Shown: positions 1 through 8,538 of the stretch, one piece after another
Position numbering within the stretch: position 1 is the first letter of the stretch
Layout of the letters: every line of letters starts with the position of its first letter
Translations under genes and position numbers: made by a program
NCBI GenBank assembly: GCA_038049695.1
Contig: CP142452.1
Location: forward strand, 31,236,501-31,300,500
DNA from: Cinnamomum chago
Lineage: Eukaryota > Streptophyta > Magnoliopsida > Laurales > Lauraceae
Length of the DNA stretch: 64,000 nt
Direction: 5' to 3'
Notes under the pieces: model-generated
Seen by the model: only the letters and a program-made list of their open reading frames with translations
Told to the model about the DNA's origin: nothing
The model's database searches: none

Positions 1-178
1 TCTATGTTTTAAGCTAACGTTCTAACTTAAACTTACGTTTCGACTGTACGTGCAATCCGGGATTCGAAATCTCGTTCCTTCAATTCCTGTAAGTCATGAA
101 TGACTAGGGGCCCGTGCCCGGCAAGTTTCTAGGGAAATGGAACCCGTTTTCTCATTTTGGGCGCTCGGAGGCTCGTTT
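1..178 (+). repeat. Monomer A (178 bp), HOR unit 1
   Basis: This monomer opens every 15-mer and 11-mer. Diagnostics are a TCTATG start box, TTTCGACTGTACGTGC and CTTCAATTCCTGTAAG. Two subtypes occur across the window. One has GGCAAGTTTCTAGGGAAATG (here and in beta 15-mers); the other has GGCACGTTTCTAGGGCAATG (most 11-mers). A mixed form, GGCACG with GGGAAATGGAG, occurs in units 6, 10 and 11. Its closest relative inside the unit is H. Confidence 0.9.
92..105. repeat. Central dyad AGTCAT-GA-ATGACT (example)
   Basis: This is a perfect 6-bp inverted repeat with a 2-bp spacer. It recurs near the middle of most monomers, is altered in C, K, B and I, and becomes AGTCGT...ATGACT in G and O. Only this first copy is listed. 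A hairpin or protein-binding role is possible but not shown by the sequence. Confidence 0.7.
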
Positions 179-238
179 TCTAGGTTTTAAGCTAACGTTC
201 TAACCTAAAATTAGCTTCCAGCTGTGCGGGCAATCCGG

Positions 239-249
239 GATTCGGAATC
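239..249. repeat. Dyad GATTC-G-GAATC (example)
   Basis: This is a perfect 5-bp inverted repeat around one base, upstream of the central dyad. It is present in A (most copies), B, H, I and J, and degenerate in C, D, E, F, G and their sisters. The A>T change in the J copies of units 28 and 30 breaks it. Confidence 0.65.
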
Positions 250-309
250 TCGTTCCGTCAGTTCCTGTGAGCCATGAAAGACTATGGTCCCATTCCCGTC
301 AAGTTTCGA

Positions 310-323
310 GGGCAACGGAGCCC
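310..323. repeat. Dyad GGGC-N6-GCCC (example)
   Basis: This is a 4-bp G+C stem with a 6-base loop in the 3' half of B. The same GGGC/GCCC arrangement is visible in D, J, L and most A/H copies (GGGCAATGAAGCCC). It is a weaker call than the central dyad because the stem is short. Confidence 0.5.
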
Positions 324-356
324 GTTTTCTCATTTTGGGCGCTCGGAGACTCATTT

Positions 357-534
357 TTTAGGTTTTAAGATAATGTTCTAACCTAAAACTACGTTTCAAC
401 TGTACGGGCAATCCGGGATTTAGAATCTCGTTCTGTCAGTTCTTACAAGTCCTGAATGAGTAGGGGCCCGTGGCCGTCAAGTTTCACGGGCAACGGACCC
501 TGTCTGCTGATTTTGTGCGCCCGGAGGCTCGTTT
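357..534 (+). repeat. Monomer C (178 bp), HOR unit 1
   Basis: The start box is degenerate (TTTAGG). Diagnostics are AAGATAATGTTCTAACC, GGGATTTAGAATCTCG, the TCCTGAATGAGTAGG variant of the central dyad, CCCGTGGCCGTC and GACCCTGTCTGCTGATTTTG. It is a clear sister of K. The AGTCAT...ATGACT dyad is lost here, because the sequence reads AGTCCTGAATGAGT. Confidence 0.9.
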
Positions 535-710
535 TCTAGGTTTTAAGCTAATGTTCTAACTTAAATCTACGTTCTAACTGTACGGCAATCCGGGACTCGT
601 AATCTCGTTCCGTCAGTTCCTGCAAGTCATGAATGACTAGGGGCCCGTCTCGTCAAGTTTCAGGGGCAACGGAGCCCGTTTGCTCATTTTGGGCATATGG
701 TGGCTTGTTT
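535..710 (+). repeat. Monomer D (176 bp), HOR unit 1
   Basis: Diagnostics are AAATCTACGTTCTAACTG, TACGGCAATCCGGGACTCG, TAATCTCG, CCTGCAAG and CCCGTCTCGTCAAG. It is the shortest monomer and a sister of L. Full-length D occurs only in 15-mers. In 11-mers its 5' half is fused to the 3' half of H. Position 641 is G here and A in the other full copies. The GGCATATGGTGG 3' end is shared with beta and alpha units; gamma units have GGCATATGGAGG. Confidence 0.9.
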
Positions 711-888
711 TCTAGGTTTTCAGTTAACGATCTAACTTAAACCTACGTTTCACATGTACGGAAAATCCGGGATTCAGAACCTCATTCCGTCAGTTCTTGC
801 AAGTCATGAATGACTAGGTGTCCGTGCCCGTAAAGTTACACGGGCAACGGAGCCAGTTAGCTCATTTTGGGCGCTTGGGGGCTTATTT
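711..888 (+). repeat. Monomer E (178 bp), HOR unit 1
   Basis: Diagnostics are TTTTCAGTTAACGATC, CACATGTACGGAAAATCC, AGAACCTCATTCC, GGTGTCCGTGCCCGTAAAG and GCCAGTTAGCTC. It is a sister of M and is present only in 15-mers. Position 838 is A in this copy (GTTACACGG), while the other copies read GTTTCACGG. Confidence 0.9.
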
Positions 889-1065
889 TCTAGATTTAAG
901 CTAGCGTTCTAACTTAGACCTACGTTTCAACTGTACGGACCATCCGGAATTCAGAATCTCGATCCGTCAGTTCCAACAAGTCATGAATGACTACGGACCC
1001 GTGCCCGTCAAGTTTCACGGGCAACGGAACTCGTTTGCTCATTAAGGGGTCTCGGAGGCTCGTTT
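889..1065 (+). repeat. Monomer F (177 bp), HOR unit 1
   Basis: Diagnostics are a TCTAGA start, AAGCTAGCGTTCTAACTTAG, GGACCATCCGGAATTCAG, CTCGATCCGTCAGTTCCAAC and CATTAAGGGGTCTCGG. It is a sister of N and is present only in 15-mers. GGAACTCG here marks family alpha; beta copies read GGAACGCG with ACATTTCAAC, and gamma copies read GGAACCCG. The TTCCAACAAG segment matches the short patch found in the 11-mer hybrid monomer. Confidence 0.9.
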
Positions 1066-1243
1066 TCTAGATTTAAAGCAAACGTTCTAACTTAAACCTA
1101 CGTTTCAACCGTACGGGCAATCCGGTAATCGAATTCTCGTTCTGTCAGTTCCTACAAGTCGTGAATGACTAGGAGCCCGTGCCCGTCAAGTTTCCCAGGC
1201 AACGGATCCCGTTTGCTTATTTTGGGCGCCCGGACTTTCGTTT
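1066..1243 (+). repeat. Monomer G (178 bp), HOR unit 1
   Basis: Diagnostics are a TCTAGATTTAAAGCAAACG start, CCGGTAATCGAATTCTCG, AGTCGTGAATGACTAGGAG, GTTTCCCAGGCAACGGATCC and CGGACTTTCG. It is a sister of O and is present only in 15-mers. Gamma copies carry a 1-bp deletion, reading CCGTAATCG. Confidence 0.9.
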
Positions 1244-1421
1244 TCTATGTTTTAAGCTAACATTCTAACTTAAACTTACGTTTCGACTGTACGTGCAATC
1301 CGGGATTCGGAATCTCGTTCCGTCAATTCCTGTAAGTCATGAATGACTAGGGGCCCGTGCCCGGCACGTTTCTAGGGCAATGAAGCCCGGTTTCTCATTT
1401 TGGGCGCTCGGAGGCTCGTTT
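1244..1421 (+). repeat. Monomer H (178 bp), A-like, HOR unit 1
   Basis: H is the A-like opener of the second half of the 15-mer: TCTATG start, TTTCGACTGTACGTGC and GGCACGTTTCTAGGGCAATG. It differs from A by CTAACATTC in place of CTAACGTTC and CCGTCAATTCC in place of CCTTCAATTCC. Full-length H occurs only in 15-mers. Its 3' half ends the D/H hybrid of the 11-mers, and most of it forms the A/H hybrid of the 8-mer. Confidence 0.9.
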
Positions 1422-1599
1422 TCTAGGTTTTAAGCTAACGTTCTAACCTAAACCTAGCTTCCAACTGTGCGGGCAATCCGGGATTCGGAATCCCGTTCCG
1501 TCAGTTCCAGTAAGCCATGAATGACAAGGGTCCTGTGCCCGTCAGGTTTCACGGTCAACAGATCCCGTTAGGTCATTTTGTGCCCCCGGAGGATCGTTT
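1422..1599 (+). repeat. Monomer I (178 bp), HOR unit 1
   Basis: Diagnostics are TAGCTTCCAACTGTGCGG, GGAATCCCGTTCC, CAGTAAGCCATGAATGACAA, GGTCCTGTGCCCGTCAGG, ACGGTCAACAGATCCCG and TGCCCCCGGAGGATCG. The 5' half is B-like and the 3' half is not, so I may be an old chimera. It is present in 15-, 11- and 8-mers. Confidence 0.9.
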
Positions 1600-1777
1600 T
1601 CTAGGTTTTAAGCTAACGTTTTAACTTCAACCAACGAGTCAACTGTACGGGCAATCCGGGATTCGGAATCTCGTTCCGTCAATTCTTGTAAGTCATGAAT
1701 GACTAGGGGCCCGTGCCCGGCAAGTTTCTAGGGCAAAGAAGCCCGTTTTCTCATTTTGGGCGCTCGGAGGCTCGTTT
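1600..1777 (+). repeat. Monomer J (178 bp), extra monomer, HOR unit 1
   Basis: Diagnostics are AACGTTTTAACTTCAACC, CAACGAGTCAACTGTACGGG, CAATTCTTGTAAGTC and GGGCAAAGAAGCCCG. Its 3' half is A-like (GGCAAGTTTCTAGGG, CGTTTTCTCATTTTGGG). No monomer in the A-G half corresponds to J, which makes it the one monomer gained when the 7-mer duplicated into 7+8. Copies end CGCTCGGAGG or CGCTCGGGGG depending on the unit. Confidence 0.88.
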
Positions 1778-1954
1778 TCTAGGTTTTAAAGCTAATGTTC
1801 TTACCTAAACCTACGTTTCAACTGTACGGCAATCCGGGATTTAGAATCTCCTTCTGTCAGTTCTTACTAGTCCTGAATGAGTAGGGGCCCGTGGCCGTCA
1901 AGTTTCACGGGCAACGGACCCGTCTGCTGATTTTGTTTGACCGTATGCTCGTTT
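1778..1954 (+). repeat. Monomer K (177 bp), HOR unit 1
   Basis: Diagnostics are TTTTAAAGCTAATGTTCTTA, GGGATTTAGAATCTCC, TACTAGTCCTGAATGAGTAG, CCCGTGGCCGTC and TTTTGTTTGACCG. It is a sister of C and shares its degenerate central dyad. Position 1946 is T here (CCGTATGC) and G in other copies (CCGTAGGC). Confidence 0.9.
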
Positions 1955-2131
1955 TCTAGGTTTTAGGCTAACGTTCTAACTTAAATCTACGTTCTAACTG
2001 TACGGGCAATCCGGGACTCGTAATCTCGTTCCGTCAGTTCCTGCAAGTCATGAATGACTAGAGGCCCGTCTCGTCAAGTTTCAGGGACAACGGAGCCCGT
2101 TTGCTCATTTTGGGCACATGGAGGCTTCTTT
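1955..2131 (+). repeat. Monomer L (177 bp), HOR unit 1
   Basis: Diagnostics are TTTTAGGCTAACG, AAATCTACGTTCTAACTG, GGGACTCGTAATCTCG, CTAGAGGCCCGTCTCG and GGGCACATGGAGGCTTC. It is a sister of D. Position 2087 is A in this copy (CAGGGACAACGG), against G elsewhere. Units 28-30 carry CTAGAGACCCG instead. Confidence 0.9.
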
Positions 2132-2309
2132 TGTAGGTTTTAAGTTAACGATCTAACTTAAACCTACGTTTCATATGTACGGAAAATCCAGGATTCGGAA
2201 CCTCATTCCGTCAGTTTTTGCATGTCATGAATGACTAGGTGTCCGTGCCCGTAAAGTTTCACGGGCAACGGAGCCAGTTAGCTCATTTTGGGCGCTTGTA
2301 GGCTTATTT
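2132..2309 (+). repeat. Monomer M (178 bp), HOR unit 1
   Basis: Diagnostics are TTTTAAGTTAACGATC, CATATGTACGGAAAATCCAG, GTTTTTGCATGTCATGAATG, GTGTCCGTGCCCG and GCGCTTGTAGGC. It is a sister of E. The start box is TGTAGG in this copy (G at 2133) and TCTAGG in the others. Confidence 0.9.
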
Positions 2310-2489
2310 TCTAGGTTTAAGCTAACGTTCTAACTTTTAAACCTACGTTTCAATTGTACGGACCATCCGGAATTTACAATCTCGATCCGTCATTTCCTAC
2401 AAGTCATGAATGACTACGGACCCGTGCCCGTCAAATTTCACAGGCAGCGGACCCCGTTTGCTCATTAAGGGGCCCCCGGAAGCTCGTTT
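2310..2489 (+). repeat. Monomer N (180 bp), HOR unit 1
   Basis: This is the longest monomer. Diagnostics are CTAACTTTTAAACC (a small insertion relative to its sister F), CAATTGTACGGACC, CCGGAATTTACAATCTCG, CGTCATTTCCTACAAG, ACAGGCAGCGGACCCC and CATTAAGGGGCCCCCGGAAG. It is present in all three unit types. Confidence 0.9.
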
Positions 2490-2667
2490 TCTAGATTTAA
2501 AGCTTACGTTCTAACTTAAACCTATGTTCCAACCGTACGGGCAATCCGGTAATCGAATTCTCGTTCTGTCAGTTCCTGCAAGTCGTGAATGACTAGGAGC
2601 CCGTGCCCGTCAAGTCTCCTAAGAAACGGAGCCCGTTTGCTTATTTTGGGCGCCCGGACTTTCGTTT
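2490..2667 (+). repeat. Monomer O (178 bp), HOR unit 1
   Basis: This monomer ends every unit. Diagnostics are TCTAGATTTAAAGCTTACG, CCTATGTTCCAACCG, CCGGTAATCGAATTCTCG, AGTCGTGAATGACTAGGAG, GTCTCCTAAGAAACGG and CGGACTTTCG. It is a sister of G. The TCTATG box that follows always opens the next unit. Confidence 0.9.
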
Positions 2668-4624
2668 TCTATGTTTTAAGCTAACGTTCTAACTTAAACT
2701 TACGTTTCGACTGTACGTGCAATCCGGGATTCGGAATCTCGTTCCTTCAATTCCTGTAAGTCATGAATGACTAGGGGCCCGTGCCCGGCACGTTTCTAGG
2801 GCAATGAAGCCCGGTTTCTCATTTTGGGCGCTCGGAGGCTCGTTTTCTAGGTTTTAAGCTAACGTTCTAACCTAAACATAGCTTCCAGCTGTGCGGGCAA
2901 TCCGGGATTCGGAATCTCGTTCCGTCAGTTCCTGTGAGCCATGAAAGACTATGGTCCCATTCCCGTCAAGTTTCGAGGGCAACGGAGCCCGTTTTCTCAT
3001 TTTGGGCGCTCGGAGACTCATTTTTTAGGTTTTAAGATAATGTTCTAACCTAAAACTACGTTTCAACTGTACGGGCAATCCGGGATTTAGAATCTCGTTC
3101 TGTCAGTTCTTACAAGTCCTGAATGAGTAGGGGCCCGTGGCCGTCAAGTTTCACGGGCAACGGACCCTGTCTGCTGATTTTGTGCGCCCGGAGGCTCGTT
3201 TTCTAGGTTTTAAGCTAATGTTCTAACTTAAATCTACGTTCTAACTGTACGGCAATCCGGGACTCGTAATCTCGTTCCGTCAGTTCCAACAAGTCATGAA
3301 TGACTAGGGGCCCGTGCCCGGCACGTTTCTAGGGCAATGAAGCCCGGTTTCTCATTTTGGGCGCTCGGAGGCTCGTTTTCTAGGTTTTAAGCTAACGTTC
3401 TAACCTAAACCTAGCTTCCAACTGTGCGGGCAATCCGGGATTCGGAATCCCGTTCCGTCAGTTCCAGTAAGCCATGAATGACAAGGGTCCTGTGCCCGTC
3501 AGGTTTCACGGTCAACAGATCCCGTTAGGTCATTTTGTGCCCCCGGAGGATCGTTTTCTAGGTTTTAAGCTAACGTTTTAACTTCAACCAACGAGTCAAC
3601 TGTACGGGCAATCCGGGATTCGGAATCTCGTTCCGTCAATTCTTGTAAGTCATGAATGACTAGGGGCCCGTGCCCGGCAAGTTTCTAGGGCAAAGAAGCC
3701 CGTTTTCTCATTTTGGGCGCTCGGGGGCTCGTTTTCTAGGTTTTAAAGCTAATGTTCTTACCTAAACCTACGTTTCAACTGTACGGCAATCCGGGATTTA
3801 GAATCTCCTTCTGTCAGTTCTTACTAGTCCTGAATGAGTAGGGGCCCGTGGCCGTCAAGTTTCACGGGCAACGGACCCGTCTGCTGATTTTGTTTGACCG
3901 TAGGCTCGTTTTCTAGGTTTTAGGCTAACGTTCTAACTTAAATCTACGTTCTAACTGTACGGGCAATCCGGGACTCGTAATCTCGTTCCGTCAGTTCCTG
4001 CAAGTCATGAATGACTAGAGGCCCGTCTCGTCAAGTTTCAGGGGCAACGGAGCCCGTTTGCTCATTTTGGGCACATGGAGGCTTCTTTTCTAGGTTTTAA
4101 GTTAACGATCTAACTTAAACCTACGTTTCATATGTACGGAAAATCCAGGATTCGGAACCTCATTCCGTCAGTTTTTGCATGTCATGAATGACTAGGTGTC
4201 CGTGCCCGTAAAGTTTCACGGGCAACGGAGCCAGTTAGCTCATTTTGGGCGCTTGTAGGCTTATTTTCTAGGTTTAAGCTAACGTTCTAACTTTTAAACC
4301 TACGTTTCAATTGTACGGACCATCCGGAATTTACAATCTCGATCCGTCATTTCCTACAAGTCATGAATGACTACGGACCCGTGCCCGTCAAATTTCACAG
4401 GCAGCGGACCCCGTTTGCTCATTAAGGGGCCCCCGGAAGCTCGTTTTCTAGATTTAAAGCTTACGTTCTAACTTAAACCTATGTTCCAACCGTACGGGCA
4501 ATCCGGTAATCGAATTCTCGTTCTGTCAGTTCCTGCAAGTCGTGAATGACTAGGAGCCCGTGCCCGTCAAGTCTCCTAAGAAACGGAGCCCGTTTGCTTA
4601 TTTTGGGCGCCCGGACTTTCGTTT
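2668..4624 (+). repeat. HOR unit 2: 11-mer
   Basis: This is the reference 11-mer (1957 bp): A 2668-2845, B 2846-3023, C 3024-3201, hybrid D/H 3202-3378, I 3379-3556, J 3557-3734, K 3735-3911, L 3912-4088, M 4089-4266, N 4267-4446, O 4447-4624. It equals the 15-mer minus 710 bp, four monomer lengths, lost between D and H. A is the GGCACG/GGGCAATGAAG subtype. Confidence 0.95.
3202..3378 (+). repeat. Hybrid monomer D/H (177 bp), 11-mer signature
   Basis: The 5' half is D (AAATCTACGTTCTAACTG, GGGACTCGTAATCTCG). The 3' half from about 3306 is H (AGGGGCCCGTGCCCGGCACG, GGGCAATGAAGCCCGG). Between them, AA at 3288-3289 matches F rather than D or H. A patch of F is therefore possible, bounded by D markers at 3275 and H markers at 3306. 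The same hybrid occurs in 20 of the 21 eleven-mers; unit 15 is the exception. The fusion preserves monomer phase exactly. Confidence 0.92.
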
Positions 4625-6581
4625 TCTATGTTTTAAGCTAACGTTCTAACTTAAACTTACGTTTCGACTGTACGTGCAATCCGGGATTCGGAATCTCGTT
4701 CCTTCAATTCCTGTAAGTCATGAATGACTAGGGGCCCGTGCCCGGCACGTTTCTAGGGCAATGAAGCCCGGTTTCTCATTTTGGGCGCTCGGAGGCTCGT
4801 TTTCTAGGTTTTAAGCTAACGTTCTAACCTAAACATAGCTTCCAGCTGTGGGGGCAATCCGGGATTCGGAATCTCGTTCCGTCAGTTCCTGTGAGCCATG
4901 AAAGACTATGGTCCCATTCCCGTCAAGTTTCGAGGGCAACGGAGCCCGTTTTCTCATTTTGGGCGCTCGGAGACTCATTTTTTAGGTTTTAAGATAATGT
5001 TCTAACCTAAAACTACGTTTCAACTGTACGGGCAATCCGGGATTTAGAATCTCGTTCTGTCAGTTCTTACAAGTCCTGAATGAGTAGGGGCCCGTGGCCG
5101 TCAAGTTTCACGGGCAACGGACCCTGTCTGCTGATTTTGTGCGCCCGGAGGCTCGTTTTCTAGGTTTTAAGCTAATGTTCTAACTTAAATCTACGTTCTA
5201 ACTGTACGGCAATCCGGGACTCGTAATCTCGTTCCGTCAGTTCCAACAAGTCATGAATGACTAGGGGCCCGTGCCCGGCACGTTTCTAGGGCAATGAAGC
5301 CCGGTTTCTCATTTTGGGCGCTCGGAGGCTCGTTTTCTAGGTTTTAAGCTAACGTTCTAACCTAAACCTAGCTTCCAACTGTGCGGGCAATCCGGGATTC
5401 GGAATCCCGTTCCGTCAGTTCCAGTAAGCCATGAATGACAAGGGTCCTGTGCCCGTCAGGTTTCACGGTCAACAGATCCCGTTAGGTCATTTTGTGCCCC
5501 CGGAGGATCGTTTTCTAGGTTTTAAGCTAACGTTTTAACTTCAACCAACGAGTCAACTGTACGGGCAATCCGGGATTCGGAATCTCGTTCCGTCAATTCT
5601 TGTAAGTCATGAATGACTAGGGGCCCGTGCCCGGCAAGTTTCTAGGGCAAAGAAGCCCGTTTTCTCATTTTGGGCGCTCGGGGGCTCGTTTTCTAGGTTT
5701 TAAAGCTAATGTTCTTACCTAAACCTACGTTTCAACTGTACGGCAATCCGGGATTTAGAATCTCCTTCTGTCAGTTCTTACTAGTCCTGAATGAGTAGGG
5801 GCCCGTGGCCGTCAAGTTTCACGGGCAACGGACCCGTCTGCTGATTTTGTTTGACCGTAGGCTCGTTTTCTAGGTTTTAGGCTAACGTTCTAACTTAAAT
5901 CTACGTTCTAACTGTACGGGCAATCCGGGACTCGTAATCTCGTTCCGTCAGTTCCTGCAAGTCATGAATGACTAGAGGCCCGTCTCGTCAAGTTTCAGGG
6001 GCAACGGAGCCCGTTTGCTCATTTTGGGCACATGGAGGCTTCTTTTCTAGGTTTTAAGTTAACGATCTAACTTAAACCTACGTTTCATATGTACGGAAAA
6101 TCCAGGATTCGGAACCTCATTCCGTCAGTTTTTGCATGTCATGAATGACTAGGTGTCCGTGCCCGTAAAGTTTCACGGGCAACGGAGCCAGTTAGCTCAT
6201 TTTGGGCGCTTGTAGGCTTATTTTCTAGGTTTAAGCTAACGTTCTAACTTTTAAACCTACGTTTCAATTGTACGGACCATCCGGAATTTACAATCTCGAT
6301 CCGTCATTTCCTACAAGTCATGAATGACTACGGACCCGTGCCCGTCAAATTTCACAGGCAGCGGACCCCGTTTGCTCATTAAGGGGCCCCCGGAAGCTCG
6401 TTTTCTAGATTTAAAGCTTACGTTCTAACTTAAACCTATGTTCCAACCGTACGGGCAATCCGGTAATCGAATTCTCGTTCTGTCAGTTCCTGCAAGTCGT
6501 GAATGACTAGGAGCCCGTGCCCGTCAAGTCTCCTAAGAAACGGAGCCCGTTTGCTTATTTTGGGCGCCCGGACTTTCGTTT
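4625..6581 (+). repeat. HOR unit 3: 11-mer
   Basis: This 1957-bp 11-mer of standard composition is near-identical to unit 2. The one private change I saw is C>G at 4851 in monomer B (GCTGTGGGGGC instead of GCTGTGCGGGC). Confidence 0.95.
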
Positions 6582-8538
6582 TCTATGTTTTAAGCTAACG
6601 TTCTAACTTAAACTTACGTTTCGACTGTACGTGCAATCCGGGATTCGGAATCTCGTTCCTTCAATTCCTGTAAGTCATGAATGACTAGGGGCCCGTGCCC
6701 GGCACGTTTCTAGGGCAATGAAGCCCGGTTTCTCATTTTGGGCGCTCGGAGGCTCGTTTTCTAGGTTTTAAGCTAACGTTCTAACCTAAACATAGCTTCC
6801 AGCTGTGCGGGCAATCCGGGATTCGGAATCTCGTTCCGTCAGTTCCTGTGAGCCATGAAAGACTATGGTCCCATTCCCGTCAAGTTTCGAGGGCAACGGA
6901 GCCCGTTTTCTCATTTTGGGCGCTCGGAGACTCATTTTTTAGGTTTTAAGATAATGTTCTAACCTAAAACTACGTTTCAACTGTACGGGCAATCCGGGAT
7001 TTAGAATCTCGTTCTGTCAGTTCTTACAAGTCCTGAATGAGTAGGGGCCCGTGGCCGTCAAGTTTCACGGGCAACGGACCCTGTCTGCTGATTTTGTGCG
7101 CCCGGAGGCTCGTTTTCTAGGTTTTAAGCTAATGTTCTAACTTAAATCTACGTTCTAACTGTACGGCAATCCGGGACTCGTAATCTCGTTCCGTCAGTTC
7201 CAACAAGTCATGAATGACTAGGGGCCCGTGCCCGGCACGTTTCTAGGGCAATGAAGCCCGGTTTCTCATTTTGGGCGCTCGGAGGCTCGTTTTCTAGGTT
7301 TTAAGCTAACGTTCTAACCTAAACCTAGCTTCCAACTGTGCGGGCAATCCGGGATTCGGAATCCCGTTCCGTCAGTTCCAGTAAGCCATGAATGACAAGG
7401 GTCCTGTGCCCGTCAGGTTTCACGGTCAACAGATCCCGTTAGGTCATTTTGTGCCCCCGGAGGATCGTTTTCTAGGTTTTAAGCTAACGTTTTAACTTCA
7501 ACCAACGAGTCAACTGTACGGGCAATCCGGGATTCGGAATCTCGTTCCGTCAATTCTTGTAAGTCATGAATGACTAGGGGCCCGTGCCCGGCAAGTTTCT
7601 AGGGCAAAGAAGCCCGTTTTCTCATTTTGGGCGCTCGGGGGCTCGTTTTCTAGGTTTTAAAGCTAATGTTCTTACCTAAACCTACGTTTCAACTGTACGG
7701 CAATCCGGGATTTAGAATCTCCTTCTGTCAGTTCTTACTAGTCCTGAATGAGTAGGGGCCCGTGGCCGTCAAGTTTCACGGGCAACGGACCCGTCTGCTG
7801 ATTTTGTTTGACCGTAGGCTCGTTTTCTAGGTTTTAGGCTAACGTTCTAACTTAAATCTACGTTCTAACTGTACGGGCAATCCGGGACTCGTAATCTCGT
7901 TCCGTCAGTTCCTGCAAGTCATGAATGACTAGAGGCCCGTCTCGTCAAGTTTCAGGGGCAACGGAGCCCGTTTGCTCATTTTGGGCACATGGAGGCTTCT
8001 TTTCTAGGTTTTAAGTTAACGATCTAACTTAAACCTACGTTTCATATGTACGGAAAATCCAGGATTCGGAACCTCATTCCGTCAGTTTTTGCATGTCATG
8101 AATGACTAGGTGTCCGTGCCCGTAAAGTTTCACGGGCAACGGAGCCAGTTAGCTCATTTTGGGCGCTTGTAGGCTTATTTTCTAGGTTTAAGCTAACGTT
8201 CTAACTTTTAAACCTACGTTTCAATTGTACGGACCATCCGGAATTTACAATCTCGATCCGTCATTTCCTACAAGTCATGAATGACTACGGACCCGTGCCC
8301 GTCAAATTTCACAGGCAGCGGACCCCGTTTGCTCATTAAGGGGCCCCCGGAAGCTCGTTTTCTAGATTTAAAGCTTACGTTCTAACTTAAACCTATGTTC
8401 CAACCGTACGGGCAATCCGGTAATCGAATTCTCGTTCTGTCAGTTCCTGCAAGTCGTGAATGACTAGGAGCCCGTGCCCGTCAAGTCTCCTAAGAAACGG
8501 AGCCCGTTTGCTTATTTTGGGCGCCCGGACTTTCGTTT
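6582..8538 (+). repeat. HOR unit 4: 11-mer
   Basis: This is a 1957-bp 11-mer with the standard D/H hybrid (TTCCAACAAG). I noticed no private substitution relative to unit 2. Confidence 0.95.

Larger units (their letters stand above)
179..356 (+). repeat. Monomer B (178 bp), HOR unit 1
   Basis: Diagnostics are TAGCTTCCAGCTGTGCGG, GTGAGCCATGAAAGAC, ATGGTCCCATTCCCG and a CGGAGACTCATTTTTTAGG end. Its 5' half resembles I and its 3' half does not. The unit 1 copy reads AA then T at 209-211 where other copies read ACA, a private two-base change. The equivalent copy at 2846-3023 has 46 C, 43 G and 12 CpG by hand count. Confidence 0.9.
1..2667 (+). repeat. HOR unit 1: 15-mer (A-O), family alpha
   Basis: This is a full 15-monomer unit of 2667 bp and the reference for the letters A-O. 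It has full-length D, E, F, G and H, which the 11-mers lack. Family alpha markers are ATTCGAAATC in A, GGCATATGGTGG in D and GGAACTCG in F, shared with unit 28. It carries more private substitutions than any other unit: positions 210-211, 641, 838, 1946, 2087 and 2133. Confidence 0.95.

Noticed and set aside
1..178. CENP-B box (TTCG-N4-A-N2-CGGG core)
   Set aside because: The nearest candidates, TTTCGACTGTACGTGC and TTTCAACTGTACGGGC, fail at the required G, A or CGGG positions or have the wrong spacing.
2668..4624. Interpreting the 1957-bp repeat as a tandem transposon or LTR array
   Set aside because: The 1957-bp unit is fully explained as eleven related 178-bp monomers. It has no terminal repeats, target-site duplications, primer-binding site or coding remnants.
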